This document shows, piece by piece, positions 22,775-34,450 of a stretch of 64,000 nucleotides of DNA (position 1 is the first letter of the stretch; each line of letters opens with the position of its first letter). The stretch is from Mesorhabditis belari. Taxonomy: Eukaryota > Nematoda > Chromadorea > Rhabditida > Rhabditidae. The notes beneath the pieces were generated by a model, which saw only the letters and a program-made list of their open reading frames with translations, had not been told where the DNA came from and made no database searches. The position numbers and the translations under genes are program-made. The stretch is taken from the NCBI GenBank assembly GCA_958450365.1, contig CAUEEP010000733.1:62001-126000 (forward strand). Reading direction: 5' to 3'.

Positions 22775-25700
22775 ATGAATGTTAACTCTTCTATTATCAT
22801 CTTTTTATCCTTCATTGAGCTTTCACGGGCACTTATGAATAACCCATATCGAGGTTGGTGATAATCAATTGGGGTAACTAAATTTATATCTAAAAGGTTT
22901 TAAAACTCTATCTATATCTATAACTAATAGATATTTATGTTATTCTTGTTATATAGATCAATTTAGATTCATAATATTACATAGATAATATTTAGATAGC
23001 TTTTCTATTTTTACAATGAGGCTTCTGCTGATGCCAAGAGCTTCAAGAGCTTCAAGTGCTTAGGCAGAGCTTTAAGTGCTTAGGCAGAGCTTCAAGTGCT
23101 TAGGCAGTCTAATGTTTATGTTAAAACACTAATAATAAGACTCAAATAGTCTCAGTTTTACTGACAAATCATCTTCAAATGCTTTAATACCTTGTAAATT
23201 TATTTTTGTTTCTGTTTTTTATGAGTGTAGTGGAGAAGGATGATAGATGGAGTACCATTTCTTTCACTGGCCAATTTCACATCAAACTTTACCAAAATTT
23301 AACTCTTATCTTGGTCAAATAATGATCTAATTTAGAAAGTTTCGCAATTTAGAAAGTTTCACTAAGAAATCTAGAGACTTTCATGCCTCCATTACACTTA
23401 ACGAGCTCTTTGAAGTTCAAGATCTCCCCCGATAATGAATGAAAAATAGACTATCAATTTCTAGCCTGAATATTCATTTTTCACAAGTTGATGAAGTTTT
23501 TGGTTAAACACATCTGTTCTTTTTCTCTTTCTCTTTGCACACGCCGCCACGAAACAACATGGCACACAAAAAAAACGGGGTTTAAGACTAACGCTTCACC
23601 ACCTGACGATACGAGAAGTCGAAAAGAGATCGAGGAAAAGCAGAAAAGTGCACAGAGTATAAATGTATACACATAAATATCAATCTTTTGAAATTACCCT
23701 CACTTTCCTTTCCACTTAGACACCTCTCTTCTTTCTGTAGGGAAGGGGAAAATAGACTTTTTACAAAGATCATCAAGAGTATACCTTTAACGAGTAGATC
23801 TTAAATTTCAGGTCCCTCTACATTATTGACGAAATTTTTACAGGAACAGCATGTACCGTGAGTTTTTGAGGTTCAGCGCTGTTCTTTCAACCTAATTTTC
23901 CTGGTTAAATTAAGCCAAGGTTTTGGCTTGGCTTTTGGCTTTTCGGAAACGTTCTGTTGGCGATGAGGAAGTAGACCAAGATAATTGTGAATTTGGAAAT
24001 GCAATTGATCAACAAATAGTTGTCATTGGAATTAGAGTGAACTGGGTTTACATTCCTAACTTACGGCTTCAAAGTTTTTTTGTAAAATTGATAATTTTGC
24101 CGTATAATACGACCAATTGACTTTTGACGCAGCTATTCGAAATCTGCGTTTCAAAGTTTATCGAATAATATTAAGCTCATTCAGAAAAGCGTAAGTTGGG
24201 AATGTTCCCTAGTTAAGCGTTTTCAATGTTTAAATGATGCTAAGAGTTTAAGTTGATTGTATCAAGTATTAGAGTAAAAAAAGATATTCAGATCAGCTCC
24301 CCCGGACGGGGTGATCATCGTGAATCATGAGATGGAGCTAGTTCACATTATTGCCCTTGATGAACTCAAACAGACAATGAGAGTGCTTGTTTATGTTGTG
24401 CAGGTAGTTCTGGATAGATTTTGAAAAAGCTTACTAATTATCGAACACCCAAAACATTAGTGCTAGGAATGGAATGACCCGTCGCTCTCATGGGATCCAC
24501 AAAACTTTGCGAATCTCACTCACACTTGGTTGCCAATCAACACCGTCTGGATTCCAGATATCATCGTTTTTAATATGTTAGTATTAAAGAAAATGAAACA
24601 ATGATGATTGATTGAATGAAACTGAACTGATGAAACTGAAATGAAACTGATTCTGTTCTAGGTTGGAGCATTCAGAATTGTTGAAAGCAGTGAGAACACC
24701 GGTAAAAATCGAATACACTGGCAGAGTCACTTTCACGTATCCAGCAATCTACGCAGTGATGTGTGAATTGAGTGAGTTCTTTAGAATTACAAGATTGTTA
24801 TTGTTAAAAACATGGACTTTGTTGTTGTTGAGTTTTCTTTCAAAATCTAAATTCAAAGTATCCTGTTATATTTCAACTTCTCGAAAAACTATTCAGAGAT
24901 CAAAGACTTCCCATTCGATGACCAATCTTGCACGTTGCGTGTAGCTTCTTGGGGTTATGATCAAGAGAAAATCTTGATGAATGCCTCAAATAAAGCCCAT
25001 CTTGAGCACTACCTTTGCAATGAGGAATGGGCATTGCGGGTATGTGAAAAAAGGATATTGTAAATTTCTGTAGAATGTTGGGATTACAAATGCCACGTAT
25101 CAACACGAGGGACTCGTCGTGTCTGAGGTCGAGTATGAGATTTCGGTGAGGAGGAAACCTTTATTCTACATGATCACTCTTGTACTTCCCTCATACATCA
25201 TTTGTATTCTGTCGGTGGCTGGACTCTTTGCGCACTTCTCAACGAAAAATGAGCGCCAGGTTGGGGAAATTATTTTAGAACAATTTCTAAACAAAAGTAA
25301 ACCAAAAAGAGAAAGTTAAGAATCATATTTTTAAATCTGAAATATGATAGTAAAATCTTTTAGGAAAGATTCACTCTTGGCGTTACCGCAATTCTCACCA
25401 TGGCTGTTCTCTCGCTAGTTGTTGCTGAGAAAGTTCCGCACAGCTCTGAAGAAGTGCCTCTTATGGGTAATAAAATGTAACCTTAGTAATATTTAATATT
25501 TTCTTTTTAAGTTGTCTACTTTCACTTCAACATCATCACCGTGACAATGGGTAAGAAATAAGAATTCTAAAGTCAAAAACTTTTTAGCCACTGTATTCAC
25601 ATCGACGGTGATGAGGGTACACTGGAAGGGATTGCAACGACGGGGTGCACCTCCACCATGGATTTTGAGAGCTTTGTATATCAAAGAACATGAAGAAAGT

Positions 25701-26183
25701 CATAAAGATGATGATGAGGGGATTGAGGAAGATGTCGAAGGAGACCTGGTAAGTGGTATCACCCACTTACAGGAAGATGTAGAAGGAGATCGAGTAAGTG
25801 GTATCACCCACTTACAGTTAGACTTTGGATTCAGGAACTCTCAGGAAACTCTTTGTAGTATTTTTGAATTTTAAAGGATTTGAAATAATAAGTTTAATAT
25901 GTTCAAGTTAGAATTCAATATAGTTCAATTCCATCAACTTTAGCCATCAACTTCTTGCGGCGTACCGAAGTTAAATCCCAATCGAAATCAAGGTCTTCGT
26001 CGAAAACTCCGTCATTCGATCATCAAATCCGAGCAATGGCACTCAATCAGTCGACGTCTCGATTATCTTTTGACTTTTATATTTATCCTTTTAATTACTG
26101 GCCCCACTTTGTACATGTTCTATAAAAATCATGAACGAATGGAGGATGGACATGGGGGTTTAGTGAGAGCATGTCAATTTTAG
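22775..26183 (+). CDS. Cys-loop ligand-gated ion channel subunit, nicotinic-receptor-like
   Basis: Exons: 22775-22853, 23812-23857, 24292-24403, 24467-24576, 24662-24771, 24897-25039, 25074-25259, 25364-25466, 25512-25550, 25588-25748 (or -25793), 25944-26183. Product 442 residues (457 with the longer exon). An N-terminal signal peptide (SSIIIFLSFIELSRA) leads into a ligand-binding domain with EWNDPSLSWDP and VWIPDIIVFN, and a Cys-loop with exactly 13 residues between cysteines (about 150 and 164, around DFPFDDQS). TM1 has LPSYIICILS, TM2 TLGVTAILTMAVLSLVVAE, TM3 VVYFHFNIITVTMATVFTS, and TM4 is near 396-417. Loop C has one cysteine, not the vicinal pair, so this is a non-alpha-type subunit. 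The exact nematode subfamily is not assigned. Confidence 0.88.
23033..23108. repeat. short tandem repeat in receptor intron 1
   Basis: Three to four copies of a roughly 22-bp unit with the core AAGTGCTTAGGCAGAGCTT. Confidence 0.7.
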
Positions 26184-26243
26184 GTATTGAAATATGATAG
26201 AATTTTCTCATTTTCTCATTTTCCCGGTGCTGATCATTCCTTG

Positions 26244-26249
26244 AATAAA
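26244..26249 (+). terminator. polyadenylation signal of the receptor gene
   Basis: AATAAA lies about 60 bp after the receptor stop codon; a second, overlapping AT-rich candidate (TTAATAAAC) is near 26261. This is the only good signal before the next gene's promoter. Confidence 0.5.
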
Positions 26250-26389
26250 ACTTTCAAGTATTTAATAAACTATAGACTCTTTTTAACACTGTGTTAATAT
26301 TCTGTATTTATTATTTTAAACTAAAACCTGGCTTGTTCCCCTTTGCCCTTATTTCTTCCCATACTACGGTAGAAACCTTGGGCAAGAGT

Positions 26390-26747
26390 TCAAATTTGTG
26401 CACCCGAGAGAACACCCGGGTCACTCAAAAAGTCGATGGCAAGAGAGAAAGGAAGTGTTGGAGTGGAAATCGGGAAAAGATGCGCGAAACCCGGGGCGAC
26501 GAAGGGGAAGAGAGACGGGGAGGGGACGGCCCCTGGCACTGACCAGCCTACCCCACCCCTTTCCACAAAAAGAGAACAGAGGTTAGAAAGACGGGGGTAT
26601 TGAGGGCTTGGAAGCGTCACGTGTCTGCGTCGCGTGTCCCGCACCGTCGCCGATTTCCCTTCTTCGGTGACTCATCCTCGGTGCGGTGTGTGTGACCCTC
26701 TCGTCACCTTCATCTACCTACCTTCTTCTTGTGCTTGCCTGTTTGGC
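26390..26747 (+). promoter_or_regulatory. GC-rich promoter / 5' region of the KH-domain gene
   Basis: The base composition switches from AT-rich to GC-rich over about 350 bp just before the start ATG, with a CACGTG E-box at 26618-26623 and several CG-rich clusters (TCTGCGTCGCGTGTC, CACCGTCGCCG). Its position directly upstream of exon 1 suggests a core promoter. This is inference from composition and position. Confidence 0.45.
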
Positions 26748-29700
26748 ATGTCTGCTGGTCTCATCCGCAGCGACTTCAACGCCTTGCGGAACGCTAACGA
26801 GGTTGGTTAGGCAGGAAACAAGAGAAAATTTCATCATTAAACTTGCGAAAGTTTTTTCTGGGGTTGATTGGTGGGAGATTTTGTGAGCAGATTTGACAGC
26901 AATTATCTGTGAATAGCGAGCTCTGAGGTTGGTTAGCTAAAGAGCTTTTAGAAATAAATATAGGATTGTTTTTCTAAACTAAGGTTGAGTTAACTATAGT
27001 TTTAAGCCACCACTCTAAGTAGTTATATTGACTGACAACCACACCAGTGAATAAATGAACAGCTTACAGTCAAAGTTAAGTACAGTTAAAGTTAAGTACA
27101 GTTAAAGTTAAGTACAGTTAAAGTTAAGTACAGTTAAAGTTAAGTACAGTTAAAGTTAAGTACAGTTAAAGTTAAGTACAGTTAAAGTTAAGTACAGTTA
27201 CAGTTAAGTACAGTTAAAGTTAAGTACAGTTAAAGTTAAGTACAGCTACAGTTAAAGTAAAGTTAAAAGTCCTAGTACTCTGTCTCGCTACATTATGCTT
27301 AGCTAAAGGAATTAATAATGCCGGCTGAATATTTTTATTCCGACATACTGTAGTGAGACAAGAGACCGAGGCTTTACAGCATCTTAGTACAAGCTTACAA
27401 TATTTGACTAATCAATCAAATTTGGAGATATCAGTGCTGCCCTCTTGCACAATAAAGTATTCAGAGCAACATTCATTTATCCATTAGATCAAATCGCAAA
27501 ACCTTTCCAATCAACCCTTGTACAACACATTAAAAACAATATGCAAAAGTGTCACTCCTGTGATTTCTCTCCTAACTCTAGAAAGCACTAATTTATTTTC
27601 TCCCGTAAAATTCTTTATGCATTACCCGAGTTCAATTTGGTGGTTCTTTTGGTGATATGCATTCAAATTGGTTATATAATCGATATCCGTATTTTATCGG
27701 TGAAATAAAGGACAAATTTCTCGCATTGATGCTCTGATTTAAAGTGTTTTTGGTATTTGAGAATGCTTTTGCTCGGGTTTTTTCTCGATTTTTTGCCAAT
27801 TCACCAGGTTTTCCACTGAAATTTTCATGATATGATGTGGTAATTTTGCGAAAAACCCTAATAATTTATATATGCCCGGTTATTTTTGCAAAGTGGAGGA
27901 ATAAAAATTTCACGTTTTCCGAAAAAGTTAAATAGTGCAAGTTAGTGAGAGTGATTTTGTGACATTTTTAGGGGCAGGCTAGTTTCAGCAACTTTTTTTG
28001 CGCAAAAGGGTCATTTGCGCAGCTGGGTCGTTTGCGCAACTCACCATAACTTTTTTCTAAGCTGGTCAATTTTTATGATTTTGGTGTCATTTTGTTGCAC
28101 TTGTTGAGATCTATAAAATGACACCAAAATCATAAAGATTGGCACACTTAGAAGAAAGTTATGGTGAGTTGCGCAAACGACCCAGTTGCGCAAATGACCC
28201 TGTTGCGCAAAAAAAGTTGCCGAAACTAGCCTACTCCCATTTTTACGGTTTACAATGGCTTTTCATATTGTTTTTGCACAATTAAAGGAGAAAATCAGAT
28301 ATTTCGGTAAGTAACTGTGTATTTTGGCGGGAAATTTTTCGTTTAAATCTTGCGTGTGCAAAAAAAAGTCGTTTGCGCAAAGAGTGTACGCATTGATTTG
28401 TCAACTTTCCAGTTTTTAAGTAACTTTTGATATGTCAATCATTTGAATTGCTAAATTTTAGTACATGGAAGCAGTAGCCGGTTCTTAATGAGTTGTTAGT
28501 AAAAAGTTAAAGAGAATTGGAATTAGAATTGGAGTAAGAGTAAGTTAAAGAGAATTAGCGACAATCTTGCGCATTTTGTTCTAGAATTGGCTCGAATTTG
28601 ATAACTTTCGCCAAATTTGAAGTAAGCTCGTGGTTAAATTGTTATTAGCTATGGAAATTATATTTCATTTTTCTAGAATAACACCTCCTTGAACCTATCC
28701 AACGTCAGCTATTCACCCACTTTCGCGTTTCCCCCGTTTGTTCTATAAATTGGTGCATAGAAATCGGTTAATTTATATCATCGAGCTTTCTATCTTTTTC
28801 TAATGAATTGAGTATTTAATATGGTTTTGATTTGTTCCAGCTGGCTGCTCACGACTCTATCGCGCAACTCGCTGGTGTCAAGCGAGGACTCGACTCCGGA
28901 GACGACTGTACGTATTAGTTTCATCTCTTACACCTTCGATTTGTATCGTTTGCTTTTTTCTTTTTTTTGTATTCATCAAATTCAGTGTCTTTTTGTATAA
29001 TGTTACTGGTTATATGCCATGATTGAGAAAAAGAACGTAAATTTTGGGATCTGTGTTGCACTTGTTCAAATTCAAGCTTGAGTCGTTTTAGCACGTGATG
29101 TTAGCTTAATGTATGAGTGACTAATGTCTTTAATTTAGACCCGGCAAAGAAGAGCAACTCGGGTAACGGCAACATGGACGGAACTCTTGGTATGAGTATG
29201 GGAATGCCGATTACGATTGCAGGTATGAATTGATGCTAGTTTGTTAGCATCTGCACCCAGCTCTTAAGACAAATTTAGTATGCTATGAAGCGTTATTATT
29301 AAGATACCTAAATTTGGACAAATTCATGGTCAGTTAACTAGAGTCTAAAAGCATTATCCAAGAAACTACTACAACAAATTGTGGTTTCATTGCATAAAAG
29401 TATAAAACGCGCTAGAACGGTCCATGAGCCGAGAGACCATTTTATTTCGTGGTAAATTAGAATCACTCAAGAGTGTCTGTGTGTGCTGGAGGGGGGGGGG
29501 GCTGAGGGGGAGGCGAGTAAGAGAAAAGAAAGCGGCAAAGAGGGCTCTGTCCTTTGCACGGCTCGACTCCTCGGGGGGTTCGCGTCGCCGCTTCGTGTGC
29601 CCCCATCGGTGGGGTGTGCACAGAGGGCAGATCAATCGATAGTCCCTCTCTCTGTTCGGCCATTTGAGCTGAGAAAGAGACGAGCCGGGGCGCGCCCTAT

Positions 29701-32700
29701 CGTCCCTTGCAGTTGGCGCACTCCCGCACGCAACTCGGCCCACCGCGTATCGCTATGGACCGATTCGCGCCATTCCATAGTAAGTTTTAGTTTAACTTGT
29801 TTGATTACACTGGAGCAGATGTGTTTCTGCATTCATTGCTTAAATCTCCCCATCCTATGGACAATTTCACCGTTTCTAGTCGCCATTGGCTTTTCATTTA
29901 CCCAGAGGCAATAACGTAATTGCCCAACATCTACTTACCGGATCGCTCAGTTAACTGACCATTTTCAATTCCTAAAACTCCTTGTTTTTTATTTGACTAA
30001 GATGATTTGTGCAATGAGCGCAATGAGTGGGTTTAATATTTAATTCCTATAATGCTATTTATTTTAGGTGCGGGAATGGGAGCCCCTGCTCCATTCACTA
30101 TGGGGCAACCAATGGGAGCCAACATGAATGAGAATGTCGTCGAAGTGATCAATGTGCCGGACAACACCGTCGGACTTGGTGAGACCTTGAAATACTTATA
30201 ATTTATATTGGCTAATGTAAATTAGTGCCAGTACTTTCTAAAACTTGAGATTAGCTGTGCAACCCTCTAGATCGACATTGTCTTGTAGTTTGAGCTAAAT
30301 ATCTTGCTCTTCTTATAACCCACTCTAGGCCAGAAAACTTAAATTAAGCTTATAGCGTGCAAACATTTCTAAAATAGTCATTGGTCAGGAATTGCTCGTT
30401 TTTTATTGGCGTTGATGGGTGACCGATCAGGGGGTTTGAGGGTCACCGAGGCCAAAAGATGAGAGAGTTTGGGGAAGGGAGAGGATGAGACAACTCTAAA
30501 ACGCAGCCACTCCTGTTCGGTCTACGTCCACATATCGATTTGTTTCTCCCAAGTGTAGTCTAGGGAGGGAAATGTGAAATTGAGATGGCTCAAGAAAACT
30601 AAATCAAAGACGATAAAGAACAAACGTTTAGAATAGGGGTCTTTCGTGGAAAAATAGTGCATTGATCTGCGCCTTGAAAATTCAATTCAATTTTTGAACT
30701 TTTAGTTATTGGACGTGGTGGCGAGCAAATTTCGGCAATTCAGTCGCAATCTGGAGCCCGTGTTCAAATGTCACCGGACAGCGAAGGAACCGGTCAACGC
30801 CAATGCACGATTCAAGGAATGAAGGCCGCCGTTGAAAGAGCAAAGCAATTGATCTTTGAGGTAAACAGTTGCTTTATCAATAACATTACGAAATTAGGTA
30901 GCTGTTAAATAAAAGAGAAACAGTTAGCACAACTTTTAGCCGATAATTATGTAAATTTTGTGGCTTCTAGTGAATATAAAAGTGTATATAATATTTATGC
31001 CTTGTTTAGGTTATCAACCGTGCTGGAAATCGCCCACCACCAAGTCAAACCACCCAACTAACTAGCGGACCTGGACAAATCACGGTCGAATTGTTGATTC
31101 CTGCCAACAAGTGTGGACTTGTGATTGGAAAACAAGGAGACACAATTCGCCAGCTTCAGGCAGGCTTTCACTTTCTTGATAATAACTTTTTATATTTTAG
31201 GAACAATCCGGCGCCAAGATGATGATGATCCAGGACACGCAAGAAGTAACTGGAACCGCCAAGCCTCTTCGAATTGTTGGTGAACCAGACAAAGTTGAGA
31301 ATGCGAAGAGATTGATCGAGAATATCATCGCTGGAGGTCCCGAGGGTATGGCCAGCTCGCGCTTGTATGGACAACAGGAGGCGTCTGCACGGGGAGAGGT
31401 TAATTTAATTATTTTTCATTCAACTTTAATTTTTATAGGTTGTTGTTCCTCGCGCATCGGTTGGCATGATTATTGGAAAAGGCGGTGAAACGATCAAGCG
31501 CCTCGGATTGGAGACCGGAACGAAGATTCAGTTCAAGCCAGATGGTGTGTTTTTATTGATTTTATTTATTTACACTTTCCTTGTTTAGACGACCCTTCGG
31601 CTATAGAACGAACTGCTGTTATCACTGGATCGCGCGAACAAATCTTTAAGGCAACGGAATTGATCACTGATCTCGTACAAAAAGCACTAGCTGTAAGTCT
31701 TTTAAAGCTTTATCAAATATTCGTGTCGTTTAGGGTGGCGGCTCAAATGATACTTTCTACATGCACGTACCTGCCAACAAAACCGGACTTGTTATTGGAA
31801 AAGGGGGAGAAACTATCAAGCAGGTAATCGTTTAAACAAGTCATGTTTTAATGGCCTAGTGTCATGAATCTCATCAAGCAGTTCTTTAATTTAGATCAAC
31901 GCTGAATCCGGCGCTCATTGTGAGCTTTCACGGGATCCACCACCAAATGCCAACGAGAAAGTCTTCATCATCAAGGGTACTCCGTATCAAATCCATCATG
32001 CTCAACATATCATTCGGATCAAGGTAAAACTTTAATCGGTTTTCGAGGATTACACGTTTATTTTAGGTTGGAGATGTCCCTCCAGGTACACCAGTTCCAC
32101 CGTTCAGTGGCCCAGGAGGGCCAACGATGATGCAGCCACAGATGGGGTTCCAACAAAACCCTGGATTCAATGGAGTCGCTCAATTTGGACAACCGATGCC
32201 CGCCAACAACCAATGGAGTAACATTTTTGGTTAGCTTATTTGAGGCCTAGCGATTGATTTTTGCCCTCCTGTAGATGAAAGAAATTCTGAGCATTAGGAA
32301 ATCGTTTCAATCTCTTCATTATGTGCTTGTTTAGCTCAGCAACAACCAGCCGCTAACGGATGGCAACAGCCGCAACAAACCGCCTACTACGATCCATCTC
32401 AACAGGCCCAAGCAGCTCAGCCACAACAAGCAGCATATGGTGGAATGGGGGCTACAGCAAATCCCTACGGACAACAGCAATTCGGAGCTCCGGGAGTCGG
32501 CCAACCAACAGCCGCCCAGCCTGCCGCTCAACCTGTCCAAGCTCAACCCACGATCAACCCAGCCACCGGACAGCCTGATTACTCCGCTCAATGGGCCGAG
32601 TACTATCGTCAGATGGGAATGCATGATCAAGTAAGGGATTTGTCTTTGTCTTTCAACAACAAAATTTACTAATAAAAAGCTATGTATAGGGTTTATCATG

Positions 32701-32992
32701 CTGGGTTTGATGTTTCGCATTGTAACATCATTCGACCAAACAGTTAACTATTTCAGGCGGCCGCTATTGAGAATCAATTGAAGCAAACGCAAGGCGTTCG
32801 TGGTGCTGTGCCCCAACAAGCTGCTCAACCTCAATTCGGAGGGTATCAGCAGGTTTGTATTGTACTTTTTTTAAACTTTAACTTTCTTCATTCCTTTAGG
32901 GAGCCGCCGGAGTGCCAGCCTCGGGAGCCACCACCATGCCGACGTTTGCTGCCTCTCAGCCACAACAGTATCCCTACTCGCAGCCTTATTAA
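26748..32992 (+). CDS. FUBP-like protein with four KH domains
   Basis: Exons: 26748-26801, 28841-28907, 29139-29222, 30068-30178, 30706-30860, 31010-31159, 31201-31398, 31439-31544, 31589-31692, 31734-31823, 31895-32023, 32067-32229, 32335-32630, 32757-32852, 32900-32992. They sum to 1896 nt, 631 residues, ending QPY. Four KH domains: KH1 (GRGGEQ, about 108), KH2 (IGKQGDTI, exon 6), KH3 (IIGKGGETIKRLG), KH4 (VIGKGGETIKQIN). The C-terminal third is rich in Q, P, G and A and has the tyrosine motif WAEYYRQMGMHDQ typical of far-upstream-element-binding proteins. The family binds single-stranded DNA/RNA in the nucleus and controls transcription and splicing. Start chosen because exon 1 (MSAGLIRSDFNALRNANE) joins in phase. 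Intron 6 uses a GC donor. Confidence 0.93.
27061..27262. repeat. 16-bp minisatellite in KH-gene intron 1
   Basis: About 11 near-identical copies of AGTTAAAGTTAAGTAC, with a few substituted units near the 3' end. Confidence 0.9.
27971..28237. mobile_element. foldback element with 8-bp target duplication (hAT-like) in intron 1
   Basis: The two arms are inverted copies over about 110 bp, with termini GGGGCAGGCTAGTTTC and, inverted, GGAGTAGGCTAGTTTC. They contain repeated TTGCGCAA hexamer-like units. The element is flanked on both sides by CATTTTTA (27963-27970 and 28238-28245), an 8-bp direct duplication as made by hAT-type transposases. There is no coding capacity. Confidence 0.75.
29470..29775. 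promoter_or_regulatory. GC-rich island in KH-gene intron 3
   Basis: A sharply GC-rich stretch, beginning with a run of 10 G near 29490, inside an otherwise AT-rich intron. Long frames cross it on both strands but have biased, low-complexity composition and no domain, so I do not call a gene. By composition it resembles the region upstream of exon 1 and could be an internal promoter; a weaker similar stretch lies at 30410-30560. Confidence 0.3.
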
Positions 32993-34450
32993 AGCAAGCT
33001 GTACGTTTTTTTCCGAAAATTTTGACACACTTACCCATTAATCTCATTGACCATACCACCACTAACAACGGAGATTGCCACTTTAGCTTAGGCCCTTTTT
33101 CTAAGGTTATCCCCATTGAAGTTTTATGATTGTAAATTTTGTGTCAGGATCTCTAAAATTTTCCTAGTTTTGCCGCTCTGAGTTAAATTTGCTGAAATTT
33201 TATATGCGTTTTAATATATTCCCGTTCCCGTGCGTGTACCATGTGTTCGATCCGCCATCAAATTTCGTGTGTTATTGAGTTTCGCGACAAGTGTTTTTCC
33301 TTGTGATGATTCTCTTTTATTGCGTCGCTCCCCATATTTGAAATTATCGCTCGATTGTTAACTGTTATTTGCGCGTGCACACCACGGGTTTGGTCTCTTT
33401 TACATATTCCCCCACTTGGTCCCCCCTTACTCTGTATTTCCGTGGTTAATTTTTGGTCATGGTCCAGTCAATGCGAGTCACTGTTTCGAAAATTTTGTCA
33501 TTTTTACGTGAATTGTTATGAAAATTTTATAGCTGTGTATTCATAAATTTATTGTGACTTTGGCATCTAGCAGTTTAAGCGAAAAGATTGGCGCTTTCTC
33601 GGGTGGTATTGTTAAGTGATTGTGGTGAATCGATCTTAGTGTGTGTCTTTAGGTTCGGTAATATCTAAAAAAGCAGAACATCAAATCTTGTTCCATGTTT
33701 GGAGCCATCTTTTTTTCTATTTAGTTAGCTCTGAATTGTGTAATGTGTGGTGTGTATCTTTTATGGTATTTTAAGTTTATTTTTCTTTGCAGGCCCTCAG
33801 CGACGACGGGAGTCTTCCATTAAACATTGTTCGCTCCGTTCGTTTCCTCTCTTGTCGTGCTGTGCTCTTCCCTTCTATTTTTCAGTGAGGTTTTCCTTTT
33901 TACAATTATGTTCTATTTCCCATTGGTCCAACAATTTTTCGCAGTTTAAATTTTGTTAATGTTCTATTTTTTTATTGGTCGTATTTATTATATTCGTGAA
34001 GAGTTTAAATCTATTTTCCCGCCTCCATCGTTTATTGTTAGTGGTTTATGATAAAATTAATTAAAAATTCTTTATTCACAATACACAATATTATTAAAAA
34101 GACAAAATTGAACCGTGTGTGAAACAAACAAAATTTTAACCCGAAGTTATAAGAGACTAGAGATCAATCGTTGAGATCAGGGGAGATATGAAGAGATCCG
34201 CGAATTTAAAAATTCTAACCATATGATTGAATCACAAGGATACAATGAGCAAAAGTAAAAAGATTTAAATTTAAGAGTATAAACTGGTAGCCGTACATAT
34301 AAAGCTATCAGTGGTATTACTGTTAAACTGGCTTGTAAGCAGTTAATGTAGCAGTAAGCTTGAATAGCCAGAGGTTTCCGCAAGGTTTACGAGATATTTA
34401 GTCAAACACCTTTATGAAAAACTCTCAAGTTATTGAATTTTTACAAACTC
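32993..34450. other. 3' region of the KH gene and convergent intergenic space
   Basis: A long T-rich stretch after the KH-gene stop is probably its 3' UTR (no confident AATAAA before about 33540). From about 34080 the sequence is the downstream side of the minus-strand receptor gene. No other gene was seen. Confidence 0.4.

Noticed and set aside
23923..24120. 65-codon frame inside the channel gene
   Set aside because: It lies in the intron between channel exons 2 and 3, and the channel reading frame is fully explained without it.
29387..29914. Long overlapping frames (118-143 codons) on both strands in KH-gene intron 3
   Set aside because: GC-rich low-complexity composition keeps several frames open at once; no domain, no splice partners, and it lies within an intron of a well-supported gene.
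32331..32720. 129-codon minus-strand frame
   Set aside because: It is the antisense of the Q/P/A-rich exon 13 of the FUBP-like gene; biased codons keep the reverse strand open.
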